A DNA stretch of 34,149 nt, taken from contig CAMWKM010000014.1 in assembly GCA_947174835.1 (NCBI GenBank), positions 1 to 34,149 on the forward strand. Direction: 5' to 3'. How positions within the stretch are numbered: the stretch's first letter is position 1; every line of letters starts with the position of its first letter. Source of the stretch: an uncultured Prevotella sp. Lineage in GTDB: Bacteria; Bacteroidota; Bacteroidia; Bacteroidales; Bacteroidaceae. The position numbers were made by a program, and so were the translations under genes. Positions 9,032 through 17,554 of the stretch are shown piece after piece. Below the pieces are notes generated by a model. It did not search any database, was not told the origin of the DNA, and saw only the letters and a program-made list of their open reading frames with translations.

Positions 9032-10054
9032 ATGGGCTTTTTTAGCTTTAGACAGGAGCTGGCCATGGATCTTGGCACAGCCAACACGATTATCATCAGT
9101 GATGATGAAATTGTAGTAGATGAGCCTTCGGTTGTAGCACTTGACCGTCGCAGTGATAAGATGATTGCTGTGGGGCAGCAGGCCAAGATGATGTATGAGA
9201 AGACGCATGACAATATTCGTACTATCCGTCCGTTGCGTGATGGCGTGATTGCTGATTTCTCTGCCTGTGAGCAGATGATGCGTGGACTGATAAAGATGGT
9301 GCATACGGGACGTCACTTCTTTTCGCCTTCATTACGTATGGTGATAGGTGTGCCCAGTGGTTCGACTGAGGTGGAGTTACGTGCTGTACGCGACTCTGCA
9401 GAGCATGCTGATGGTCGTGATGTCTATCTGATTTTCGAGCCAATGGCTGCTGCTATTGGTATTGGTATTGACGTGGAGGCTCCTGAGGGTAATATGATTG
9501 TTGATATTGGTGGTGGTACAACGGAGATTGCCGTCATTTCGCTGGGTGGCATTGTATCGAATAGCAGCATCAAGGTGGCTGGCGATGACCTGACTGCTGA
9601 TATTCAGGAGTATATGTCACGTCAGCACAATGTGAAGGTATCGGAGCGTATGGCTGAGCGTGTAAAAATTAATGTAGGTTCGGCTTTGACCGATCTGGGC
9701 GATGATGCTCCCGCGGACTACGTGGTGCATGGACCTAACCGTATCACTGCTCTGCCTATGGAGGTGCCTGTGTGCTATCAGGAAATTGCACATTGCTTGG
9801 ACAAAACGGTTGCCCGCATTGAGTCTGCCGTCCTTTCTGCTTTGGAGAATACTCCTCCCGAATTGTATGCCGACATTGTGAAGAATGGTATTTATCTGAC
9901 TGGTGGTGGTGCTATGTTGCGCGGATTGGATAAGCGTCTGACTGACAAGATCAATATCCCCTTCATTGTGGCTGAGGATCCTTTGCATTGTGTGGCTAAA
10001 GGTGCCGGTATTGCTTTGAAGAATGTAGACCGTTTCTCGTTCCTCATGAGATAG
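9032..10054 (+). CDS. mreB: Rod shape-determining actin homologue MreB
   Basis: A 340-residue cytoplasmic, membrane-associated actin-like ATPase that guides lateral cell-wall synthesis. Phosphate-1 motif MDLGTANTII starts near residue 12. The connect/phosphate-2 region VDIGGGTTEIAVISLGG lies near residues 157-173, and the adenosine motif GIYLTGGGAMLRGLDKRL near 288-305. The N-terminal MGFFSF is a plausible amphipathic membrane anchor. Length is normal. It begins 3 bases after purH, and mreC starts 1 base after its stop, so the genes are almost certainly co-transcribed. Confidence 0.97.
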   Translation: MGFFSFRQELAMDLGTANTIIISDDEIVVDEPSVVALDRRSDKMIAVGQQAKMMYEKTHDNIRTIRPLRDGVIADFSACEQMMRGLIKMVHTGRHFFSPSLRMVIGVPSGSTEVELRAVRDSAEHADGRDVYLIFEPMAAAIGIGIDVEAPEGNMIVDIGGGTTEIAVISLGGIVSNSSIKVAGDDLTADIQEYMSRQHNVKVSERMAERVKINVGSALTDLGDDAPADYVVHGPNRITALPMEVPVCYQEIAHCLDKTVARIESAVLSALENTPPELYADIVKNGIYLTGGGAMLRGLDKRLTDKINIPFIVAEDPLHCVAKGAGIALKNVDRFSFLMR

Positions 10055-10055
10055 G

Positions 10056-10931
10056 ATGCATAACCTGCTGGCGTTTTTCACCAAGAACTACCACTGGCTC
10101 ATCTTCCTTTTGCTGGAAGTGGTCAGTGGTGTGATGCTGTTTAGCTATAACAGTTATCAGGGCAGTGTGTGGATATCGTCAGCCAATGTTGTGGTGGGCA
10201 AGGTCTATGAGTGGGAGGCTGGTATTGAGCAGTACTTCTCGCTGACCTCACTCAACGAACAGCTCTCTGATCGTAATGTTTTCTTGGAGCAGGAGGTGGG
10301 CAGATTGCGTCGACAAGTGGTAGAGTTGGGTATTGACTCTACGGAATTAGAGCGTCAGGAAATGGAGCACGTCAATCAATATGAGTGGATTCCTGCTAAG
10401 GTCGTGTCGAACTCTGTGAATAGCCTTGATAATCTGATGACTATTAATCGTGGTACGGCTGATGGTGTGGAGGCTGATATGGGAGTAGTCTGTGGTACCG
10501 GTCTGGTGGGCGTAGTCTATCAGGCCAGTGAGCATTATTCGGTGGTGCTCCCATTGTTGAACAGACGCTCTCGCGTTAGCAGCATTATACGTGGTAGAGG
10601 CTATTTTGGCTATGTCACTTGGAACGGTTTGAACCCCATGCGGGCTCAAGTGGAGGATATTCCTCGCCATGCCAGATTTGAGAAAAACGATTGGTTGGAA
10701 ACCAGCGGCTTCTCTGCTATTTTTCCTCCGGGTATCTCAATCGGAAAGATTGTTGATGTAGAGGATTCACCTGATGGTATGTCGTACCGTCTGCATATCC
10801 TGTTATCGACTGATTTCTCTATGTTACGCGATGTCTGTGTTGTTACTGATAAGGGGATGATAGAACGGATGCATCTGGAAAAGGCTGCACTTGACTCGCT
10901 TGAACGCTATAACCCAATCGTTAGGCTATGA
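10056..10931 (+). CDS. mreC: Rod shape-determining protein MreC
   Basis: A 291-residue bitopic inner-membrane protein that links MreB to periplasmic wall synthases. It has a short cytoplasmic N-terminus, one transmembrane segment (about residues 12-30), a coiled coil (about 58-100, SLNEQLSDRNVFLEQEVGRLRRQ), and the MreC beta-barrel domain with INRGTADGVEADMGVVCGTGLVGVV-type and TSGFSAIFPPGISIGKI motifs. Both motifs are typical of the family. It starts 1 base after mreB and overlaps mreD by the 4 bases ATGA, consistent with translational coupling. Confidence 0.94.
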   Translation: MHNLLAFFTKNYHWLIFLLLEVVSGVMLFSYNSYQGSVWISSANVVVGKVYEWEAGIEQYFSLTSLNEQLSDRNVFLEQEVGRLRRQVVELGIDSTELERQEMEHVNQYEWIPAKVVSNSVNSLDNLMTINRGTADGVEADMGVVCGTGLVGVVYQASEHYSVVLPLLNRRSRVSSIIRGRGYFGYVTWNGLNPMRAQVEDIPRHARFEKNDWLETSGFSAIFPPGISIGKIVDVEDSPDGMSYRLHILLSTDFSMLRDVCVVTDKGMIERMHLEKAALDSLERYNPIVRL

Positions 10932-11425
10932 TCATTGATACACTTCGACGTCTGTCACTGCTCGTACTGCTTTGCCTGTTACAAGCTTTGGTGCTCAATC
11001 GCATCAAGATTGACCATTGTGCCACACCTTTGCTCTATGTCTATTTTGCCATTATCTTTCCACGAAAATATCCGAGATGGGCATCCTTACTTTGGGCGTT
11101 TCTGATGGGACTAGGTATTGATACCTTTTCTAATACGCCAGGTCTGGCCTCAGCCAGCATGACACTTGTGGCAGTTTTGCAGCCCTATTTACTGGAGTTC
11201 TTTCTGCCTCGTGATGCTGAAGAAAACATCAAAGTCTCGTCGAATGCAATTGGCAGAGGTAACTTTGCTGCTCTTGCCTCCATTATGGTGGTTATCTATT
11301 GTGTGGTTTTCTTTACGCTTGAGTCGTTCAGTTTCTTTAACTGGATAGATTGGCTGGAAAGTATCGGCGGAAGCATCGTACTTACCTTATTATTGGTATT
11401 CACGTTTGAGAGTGTCAGGAAATAA
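10928..11425 (+). CDS. mreD: Rod shape-determining protein MreD
   Basis: A 165-residue, very hydrophobic inner-membrane protein with about five predicted membrane helices. Sequence alone is weakly diagnostic, but size, hydrophobic pattern (including GLGIDTFSNTPGLASASMTL, typical of MreD) and position between mreC and mrdA make the call firm. It overlaps the mreC stop by ATGA and ends 3 bases before the mrdA GTG. MreD works with MreC, PBP2 and RodA in the elongasome. Confidence 0.9.
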   Translation: MIIDTLRRLSLLVLLCLLQALVLNRIKIDHCATPLLYVYFAIIFPRKYPRWASLLWAFLMGLGIDTFSNTPGLASASMTLVAVLQPYLLEFFLPRDAEENIKVSSNAIGRGNFAALASIMVVIYCVVFFTLESFSFFNWIDWLESIGGSIVLTLLLVFTFESVRK

Positions 11426-11428
11426 GCG

Positions 11429-13276
11429 GTGAAAGATCACGGAATAGAATATCGGAAGTATGTGATTGGTGGGGTGGCGATACTTATTGTCACTATTTAC
11501 ATCATTCGCCTTTTCACGCTTCAATTAGTGAGCGATGACTATAAGAAAAATGCTGACTCCAATGCTTTCCTTAGGAAGATTGACTATCCCTCACGTGGTA
11601 TTATTACTGATCGTCATGGAGAGTTGATGGTCTACAACCAGCCTGCCTATGATATTATGGTGGTAATGAACGAGGTTAAGCGCCATTTGGATACTCTCGA
11701 ACTTTGCCGTTCACTTGATATCACTCGTGAGGATTTTGATGCGCGTATGGCGGCCATTAAAGACCGTACGAAAAATCCCGGCTATTCTCCTTTTACTCAG
11801 CAAATCTTCATGAATCAACTCTCAGACAGGGAGTTCAGTATGTTTCAGGAGAAAATATATCGTTTTCCGGGGTTCTATGTGCAGAAACGTAGTATTCGTC
11901 AGTACGAATATCCCTATGCAGCCCACGTATTGGGCGATGTGGCTGAGGTGTCACAAAGTGAGATTGCTGAAGATGATTATTACCAGCCCGGAGACTATAT
12001 CGGTAAACTGGGGGTGGAACGCTCTTATGAGAAATATTTGCGTGGAGAGAAAGGTGTGCAGATTTTGTTGCGCGATGCTCATGGACGTATTCAGGGTAGC
12101 TATCGTCATGGCGAACTGGACCATTCACCTGTGCCTGGGAAGAATCTTACATTGGGCATTGATCTGAAACTGCAGGCTTTGGGTGAGCGATTGTTGGAAG
12201 GCAAGATCGGCTCTGTAGTGGCTATTGAGCCTAATACGGGTGAGGTGCTTTGTATGGTCAGTTCACCTGGCTACGATCCCCGTATCATGGTGGGGCGCAA
12301 GCGTTCGAAGAGCCAGCGTGAATTGGGGCTCGATTCCAGAAAACCTTTGCTTAATCGTTCCATCATGGGCCAGTATCCACCGGGATCTACCTTTAAGACC
12401 ACACAGGCACTGACCTTTTTGGCTGAAGGCATTATTACTGACAAAACTGCCTATCCTTGTTATCATGGTTTTGTATTCAAGGGGCTTCGCGTGGGGTGTC
12501 ACGGACATGGCTCACCGTTGTCCTTAGTGCCATCTATCTCAACTTCGTGCAATGGCTATTTTTGTTGGGGATTGTATCACATGATAGGAAATACCTCCAA
12601 ATATGGCTCGGTGCAGACGGCCATGAACAAATGGCGTGACTACATGGTGTCAATGGGCTTTGGTTATCAGTTGGGGGTTGATCTGCCTGGCGAGAAACGT
12701 GGACTAATACCTAATGCACAGTTCTATGATAAGGCTTACAAGTCTTGGAATGGCCTGTCGATAATCTCTATTGCTATCGGACAGGGTGAGGTCAATGCCA
12801 CGCCTCTTCAGATTGCTAATCTGGGTGCTACCATTGCCAATCGCGGCTGGTTTATCACGCCTCATGTGGTGAAAGCTATTGAGGGAGCGCAGTTGGACAG
12901 TATTTATACGCAGCGACGCTACACGATGGCCGATCGTAAGGCTTACGACTACGTGGTACAAGGTATGCGTTCGGCAGCTTTGGGAGGCACCTGTAAGGAA
13001 TTGGCTCGTTACGATTTTATGCCTTGTGGTAAGACGGGTACTGCTCAAAACCGAGGTCATGACCATTCGGTGTTTATGGGATTTGCCCCGATGGATGATC
13101 CCAAAATAGCAGTGGCTGTTTATGTGGAGAATGGCGGATGGGGAGCTACTTATGGTGTACCCATCGGTGGGCTGATTATGGAACAGTATTTGAATGGAGA
13201 ATTATCAGAGGTTTCGGTGAAGAAGGCTGACGAAATTCAGAATAAGCGTATAAACTATGGCACAGAAAGCAGATAA
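11429..13276 (+). CDS. mrdA: Penicillin-binding protein 2, peptidoglycan transpeptidase
   Basis: A 615-residue class B PBP, the elongasome transpeptidase that crosslinks new side-wall peptidoglycan. One N-terminal membrane helix (about residues 10-30) is followed by the PBP dimerisation/pedestal domain, with YPSRGIITDRHGELM near 51 and the GKLGVERSYEKYLRG motif. The transpeptidase domain has SxxK STFK with nucleophile Ser320, SxN as SCN within STSCNGYF, and KTG in CGKTGTAQN. The start is GTG at 11429, 3 bases after mreD; no ATG start gives the membrane anchor. Its last 20 bases overlap the start of rodA, its glycosyltransferase partner. Confidence 0.95.
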   Translation: MKDHGIEYRKYVIGGVAILIVTIYIIRLFTLQLVSDDYKKNADSNAFLRKIDYPSRGIITDRHGELMVYNQPAYDIMVVMNEVKRHLDTLELCRSLDITREDFDARMAAIKDRTKNPGYSPFTQQIFMNQLSDREFSMFQEKIYRFPGFYVQKRSIRQYEYPYAAHVLGDVAEVSQSEIAEDDYYQPGDYIGKLGVERSYEKYLRGEKGVQILLRDAHGRIQGSYRHGELDHSPVPGKNLTLGIDLKLQALGERLLEGKIGSVVAIEPNTGEVLCMVSSPGYDPRIMVGRKRSKSQRELGLDSRKPLLNRSIMGQYPPGSTFKTTQALTFLAEGIITDKTAYPCYHGFVFKGLRVGCHGHGSPLSLVPSISTSCNGYFCWGLYHMIGNTSKYGSVQTAMNKWRDYMVSMGFGYQLGVDLPGEKRGLIPNAQFYDKAYKSWNGLSIISIAIGQGEVNATPLQIANLGATIANRGWFITPHVVKAIEGAQLDSIYTQRRYTMADRKAYDYVVQGMRSAALGGTCKELARYDFMPCGKTGTAQNRGHDHSVFMGFAPMDDPKIAVAVYVENGGWGATYGVPIGGLIMEQYLNGELSEVSVKKADEIQNKRINYGTESR

Positions 13277-14726
13277 AGATCACGGCTTGCTCCGTTCATT
13301 AGACTGGTGGACTATCCTCATTTACGTTGCCCTGTTGTCGTTTGGCTGGGTGAGTGTTTGCGGTGCCAGTTATACCTATGGCGATACCGATCTATTGGCG
13401 CTCTCTACACGTTCTGGTATGCAGGTCGTGTGGATCGGTACTTCTTTATTATTAGGATTAGTGCTCCTGTTGCTTGATGATCGTTTCTATGGTACTTTTG
13501 CCTATGTCCTTTTTGGCATCATGCTCCTGTTGCTCTTTGCTACCATCTTCAATCCCCATAATATTAAAGGCTCACGATCGTGGTTGGTCTTGGGACCGTT
13601 GCGTCTGCAACCTGCTGAGTTTGCAAAATTTACTACGGCCTTGGCTCTGGCTAAATTTATGGATAGGTATGGATACAATATTCATAAAGCTAAGGACTTG
13701 CTCATAACTTTGGCTATTATCTTTGTCCCAATGCTTTTTATCGTTGGGCAGCGTGAAACAGGTTCGGCTCTGGTCTACCTGTCATTTTTTCTGATGTTGT
13801 ACCGTGAAGGCATGACGGGCAGTGTGCTTTTTACGGGAGTGGCTATGGTCTTCTATTTTGTTGTAGGCATTCGCTATGCAGAGCCACTACTCTTTGATAC
13901 CCCGACTTCTCTTGGTAAATTCGTTGTGTTTGTGCTGGTACAATTGTTCTCTGCGACAATGATCGGTATTTATTGCAAGAACTGGCGCGAGGCCTTCAGT
14001 GCCATTGGACTTTGTTTGGGTACTACGTTGCTGTGTCTGCTTTTCTCGGTCTATGTCATTCCCTTCGATTTGTTCTGGGTGCAGGTTGGCATTAGTGTCC
14101 TTTTAATTATTTATTTGCTGTGGCGAGCTTTAAATGCACAGGTGAGAACTTATTTGTGGATAGCTGGTTTTGCTGTAGGATCGATCTTTTTTTTCAGTTC
14201 GGCCGACTATGCGCTGAATCATATTTTGGAAAAGCATCAACGCACTCGTATCAATGTGTTATTGGGTTTGGAGGACGATCTGAAGGGTGCGGGCTATAAT
14301 GTACATCAGAGTGAGATTGCTATTGGTTCCGGAGGAATGGAAGGTAAAGGTTTCCTGAATGGCACTCAGACAAAGTTGAAATACGTGCCGGAACAAGAGA
14401 CAGATTTTATCTTTTGTACAGTGGGTGAGGAAGAAGGATTTATTGGGGCCGCAGGGGTCTTGCTCTTGTTTTTGGCACTGATCTTGCGGCTCATTCATCT
14501 GGCCGAACGTCAGGCTTCTGTCTTCGGAAGAGTCTATGGCTATTGTGTGTTGTCTATATTCCTATTCCATGTGTTTATCAATGTGGGTATGGTATTGGGA
14601 CTGACACCAGTTATCGGCATTCCTTTGCCCTTCTTCTCCTATGGTGGCTCATCGCTGTGGGGGTTCACGCTCCTCCTGTTCATTTTCCTGCGCATAGACG
14701 CAGGACGTCACCGAGTGAACGATTAA
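13257..14726 (+). CDS. rodA: SEDS peptidoglycan glycosyltransferase RodA
   Basis: A 489-residue polytopic inner-membrane protein that polymerises lipid II in partnership with PBP2. SEDS motifs are GSRSWLVLGPLRLQPAEFAK near residues 101-120, LEDDLKGAGY (Asp340/Asp341 region, matching the essential Asp of RodA), IAIGSGGMEGKGFLNGTQTKL, PEQETDFIFCTVGEEEGF, and GIPLPFFSYGGSS. It is about 110 residues longer than E. coli RodA because of extra hydrophobic segments between roughly residues 185 and 320, a feature I associate with Bacteroidales RodA. It overlaps mrdA by 20 bases. Its stop codon overlaps that of the convergent gldH, leaving no room for a terminator. Confidence 0.95.
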   Translation: MAQKADKDHGLLRSLDWWTILIYVALLSFGWVSVCGASYTYGDTDLLALSTRSGMQVVWIGTSLLLGLVLLLLDDRFYGTFAYVLFGIMLLLLFATIFNPHNIKGSRSWLVLGPLRLQPAEFAKFTTALALAKFMDRYGYNIHKAKDLLITLAIIFVPMLFIVGQRETGSALVYLSFFLMLYREGMTGSVLFTGVAMVFYFVVGIRYAEPLLFDTPTSLGKFVVFVLVQLFSATMIGIYCKNWREAFSAIGLCLGTTLLCLLFSVYVIPFDLFWVQVGISVLLIIYLLWRALNAQVRTYLWIAGFAVGSIFFFSSADYALNHILEKHQRTRINVLLGLEDDLKGAGYNVHQSEIAIGSGGMEGKGFLNGTQTKLKYVPEQETDFIFCTVGEEEGFIGAAGVLLLFLALILRLIHLAERQASVFGRVYGYCVLSIFLFHVFINVGMVLGLTPVIGIPLPFFSYGGSSLWGFTLLLFIFLRIDAGRHRVND

Positions 14727-15196
14727 GGCTGTTTAGTAAGCGTAAGGCCTACATCGGTAATGCCTGGAAGGTATTCACGCTTCATGTTATGACGGATGCT
14801 AACGAACAATGATTCGCCAGTAAGTAGGGTGATATCGTTTAATGTAATGTCATATTGGAAGTGGTTGATGCCTTTGCCAATGGGTATGCCGTCTGTATCA
14901 ATGATTGGAATATTGATAGTATCGCAGCGCACCAGTCCTGATGGTATTGCCTCTTGTTCGACAATAAGCGACAGATTCATGAAAGGGAAAGCCTGACTGG
15001 CTCTCAGACCAAGTGTTTCACAGAATACATTCCCTTCAACAATGGGACCCAACATGAATTGAACGGTATCTTCGCGATCCCATCCGTCGATAGACACAGG
15101 CTCATAATGACTGAAGGCTGCTTTTTGCTGACAGGCAGCCAATGCACAGACTATCAGTCCCAGGAAGGCAGTCTTCCAACTATTCCTTCGATTCAT
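14723..15196 (-). CDS. gldH: GldH-type gliding motility-related lipoprotein
   Basis: A 157-residue predicted lipoprotein. The start ATG at 15196 gives a signal peptide with the lipobox LAAC and lipidated Cys22; a longer in-frame extension upstream is basic, shadows ricT and is rejected. The mature part contains FPFMNLSLIVEQE, LPMGMP-like IPIGKGINHFQYDI and a C-terminal SIRHNM segment, which I recognise as GldH-like. GldH is needed for gliding in Flavobacterium, but homologues occur widely in non-gliding Bacteroidales, where the role is unknown. The gene overlaps ricT by 17 bases and converges on rodA with overlapping stops. Confidence 0.82.
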   Translation of the reverse strand: MNRRNSWKTAFLGLIVCALAACQQKAAFSHYEPVSIDGWDREDTVQFMLGPIVEGNVFCETLGLRASQAFPFMNLSLIVEQEAIPSGLVRCDTINIPIIDTDGIPIGKGINHFQYDITLNDITLLTGESLFVSIRHNMKREYLPGITDVGLTLTKQP

Positions 15197-16397
15197 TCTT
15201 GGTTTCTTCTTTGGCAGGAGATTCTTGTGGCCGATGTTGTTTCTTCTCTTTGTTGCGAGGTGCCTCTCCGTTCTGAGTTGCTTGCTGCTGAGGCTTTTTC
15301 TTCTTTTTCTTCTTCTTGTTCTTATCGAAGCGCGTGATACTGTCACCAGCCAGCAAGTCAACAGGTCCCTCTTGTTTTCTTTTCTGTTGCAGGTCTTCGT
15401 TTTGCAGACTGGCGGGCTTTTCACCACGCCGGTTCATCTCAATAATATTCTTTGCCCGCTCAGCTGTAATCGTCTCAAGGTTGGCTGCGATGCGCTTGTC
15501 TGTAGAATAGGTGATGAGTCCACCCAAAATGTCGGCTTTGAAATAGAAATAGTCGGCATCAAGTGTTTGCAGCACAATCTCGCGACTTGGCAACTTGCGA
15601 CCATGTTCAATGTAGTCATCAACCTCGTAGTTCAAACAGCATTTCAACTTGGCACACATTCCAGCCAGTTTCTGAGGATTGAGCGATATATCCTGATAGC
15701 GGGCAGCACCAGTGGAGACACTGACAAAATTCTTCATCCAGGTGGCACAGCACAATTCACGGCCGCAGGGCCCTGTGCCACCGATGCGTCCGGCTTCCTG
15801 TCGGGCACCAATCTGCTTCATCTCAATGCGTACATGAAAAGCAGCAGCCAGATCCTTGATCAGTTGGCGGAAGTCCACACGCTCATCAGCAATATAGTAG
15901 AAGATGGCTTTTTGTCCGTCACCCTGATATTCCACATCTCCAATTTTCATCTTCAGCCCCAGACCTTTGGCAATCTCGCGACTCTCTATCATCGTTTCGT
16001 GCTCGCAGGCCTTCGCTTCGTAGAACTTGTCCATATCCACCTGTCGGGCCAAGCGGTAAATTCGTTTAATGTCGTCGGCACTCTTCAGGTTAGCCTTTCT
16101 GATTTGCAGGTTCACCAGCCGACCTGTCAGTGTCACCACACCGATGTCGTGTCCTGGGCTGGCTTCCACGGCAACGATGTCTCCTTTCTTCAGTGGCAGG
16201 TTGTTTACGTTGTGGTAGTAGCCCTTGCGCGTATGCTTGAACTGCACCTCAACCAGATCGGTAGTCTCAGTATTGCCCGGCACATCGGCCAGCCAGTCGT
16301 AGGTATTCAGTTGGCGGTCTTGACGACCCACGGCGGTGCGGCAGAGTCCTCTGTCACAGCCTGTTCGTATCTCATAGGTTCTTTGTTTCTTTTCCAT
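15180..16397 (-). CDS. ricT: PSP1/RicT (YaaT) family regulatory iron-sulfur protein
   Basis: A 405-residue cytoplasmic protein with a PSP1 domain. The N-terminal part has LVEVQFKHTRKGYY and GDIVAVEASPGHDIGVVTLTG. The core has the RxEMKQIGARQEAG-type stretch and six clustered cysteines (211, 216, 217, 248, 253, 254; CGRELCC and CAKLKCC), as in Bacillus RicT, where such cysteines take part in Fe-S clusters of the Ric complex that affects RNase Y. RNA processing is therefore a family-based inference. The last 60 residues are low-complexity Lys/Gln/Glu with a long lysine run. The ATG shares a base with the holB stop (TAATG), and the 3' end overlaps gldH. The holB-ricT pairing is also seen in Firmicutes. 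Confidence 0.88.
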   Translation of the reverse strand: MEKKQRTYEIRTGCDRGLCRTAVGRQDRQLNTYDWLADVPGNTETTDLVEVQFKHTRKGYYHNVNNLPLKKGDIVAVEASPGHDIGVVTLTGRLVNLQIRKANLKSADDIKRIYRLARQVDMDKFYEAKACEHETMIESREIAKGLGLKMKIGDVEYQGDGQKAIFYYIADERVDFRQLIKDLAAAFHVRIEMKQIGARQEAGRIGGTGPCGRELCCATWMKNFVSVSTGAARYQDISLNPQKLAGMCAKLKCCLNYEVDDYIEHGRKLPSREIVLQTLDADYFYFKADILGGLITYSTDKRIAANLETITAERAKNIIEMNRRGEKPASLQNEDLQQKRKQEGPVDLLAGDSITRFDKNKKKKKKKKPQQQATQNGEAPRNKEKKQHRPQESPAKEETKNESKE

Positions 16398-17518
16398 TAT
16401 TTTTGTATCAAAAGAATAATCACTTGTAGGGCGAAGTCGAAGAATACGATCTTCGCGTTAGCATTCTGCCCAATGTCGCGGATGCCGCGATTGGTCAGGT
16501 CGTAGAATTGCAGCACGTTACCCTCATTGATGAAACGGGCGAAGTTGCGGGCAAAGTTCTCCTCTTCTTGTGTCATATAGCAAAGGTCGCTCTGCTGGAA
16601 ATTGTGCATGAAGTTTTCGCGTATCATGCGGAGGAAAAACTCCAAGAAACGCTTCTGCTTCTCACGGCCAAAGGTTGCCAATGTCTCGCTCCATTTGCGC
16701 AATTCTTTCACGTTGCGCTGATAGGCCAGTCGCATCAGCAGAATGAATAGATCAAGAAACTGCTGGTTCTCGCTGCCAGCCTGCAAAGCCTCCAGGGCTT
16801 TCATCCACGATCCGTTGGCCATACGGCTGACGCGCCGTGCAGATTCTTCGTCAATGCCTCGCTTCTCAATAAGAGCCTGTCGGATGGTTTCGTCAGGCAG
16901 TTTCTTGACATCAATGCGCTGCACTCGACTGCGGATGGTCTCTAATAATTTGTCGGGCTCCTGACATACCATCAGGAATACGGTCTGTGTGGGAGGCTCT
17001 TCTATGAGTTTTAGCAGTTTGTTGGCGCACTCGATATTCATACGTTCGGGCAACCAGATGATACTCACTTTGTAACCACCCTGACTTGATTTTAACGATA
17101 GTTTCCTGACTAACTCATCACTTTCACCGGCTGTGATGATAGCTTGTTGATTTTCAGCACCAATGGCCGTCAGCCACTGGTTGAGCGTGAAATAAGGTCC
17201 CTGCATCATCAGTTCGTGCCATTCGCGAGCAAAGTCATTGCTCACTGGCTTATGGTCTGTGCCCATCGATGGTAGTTTGATGGTAGGGTAGGTAAAATGC
17301 AGGTCGGGATGTTCCAGTTTGCGTAACATCGGACTCTCTTCCTGAAGTTCCGTTTCTTTCGGGGAAAGCAGATAACAGCCAAAGGCAACGGCCAGAGCCA
17401 GCTTGCCGCTGCCTGCCGGTCCACAGAGCATGAGAGCATGAGGCAGACGATCTTCCTTGACCATTTGCACCAGACGCTCGTGCACCTCCTCCTGTCCTAT
17501 TACCTCGTTGAATTTCAC
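16397..17518 (-). CDS. holB: DNA polymerase III delta prime subunit (clamp loader)
   Basis: A 373-residue AAA+ clamp-loader subunit that helps load the beta sliding clamp. It opens with FNEVIGQEEVHERLVQ. The P-loop is CGPAGSGKLALA (Lys39). NKLLKLIEEPPTQTVFLMV is the delta-prime/DnaX Walker B-sensor 1 region, and IRSRVQRI is the SRC-like motif. The CxxCxxC zinc module that normally follows the P-loop is missing: between CYLL (48-51) and HPDLHF there is a short cysteine-free stretch. The start is GTG at 17518, placed at the conserved N-terminus. It lies 36 bases after metF and touches ricT (TAATG). Confidence 0.9.
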   Translation of the reverse strand: MKFNEVIGQEEVHERLVQMVKEDRLPHALMLCGPAGSGKLALAVAFGCYLLSPKETELQEESPMLRKLEHPDLHFTYPTIKLPSMGTDHKPVSNDFAREWHELMMQGPYFTLNQWLTAIGAENQQAIITAGESDELVRKLSLKSSQGGYKVSIIWLPERMNIECANKLLKLIEEPPTQTVFLMVCQEPDKLLETIRSRVQRIDVKKLPDETIRQALIEKRGIDEESARRVSRMANGSWMKALEALQAGSENQQFLDLFILLMRLAYQRNVKELRKWSETLATFGREKQKRFLEFFLRMIRENFMHNFQQSDLCYMTQEEENFARNFARFINEGNVLQFYDLTNRGIRDIGQNANAKIVFFDFALQVIILLIQK

Positions 17519-17554
17519 CTTTTTATTTTTAAGTCATTTCGCTTTGTAAGAGGG

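Noticed and set aside
15197..15427. 77-residue N-terminal extension of GldH
   Set aside because: It is an Arg/Lys-rich translation of the ricT coding region in another frame and would bury the lipoprotein signal peptide.
15225..16505. Long plus-strand open frame opposite ricT (426 codons)
   Set aside because: It is antisense to the well-supported ricT gene, has no recognisable domain, and is explained by the codon composition of ricT on the opposite strand.
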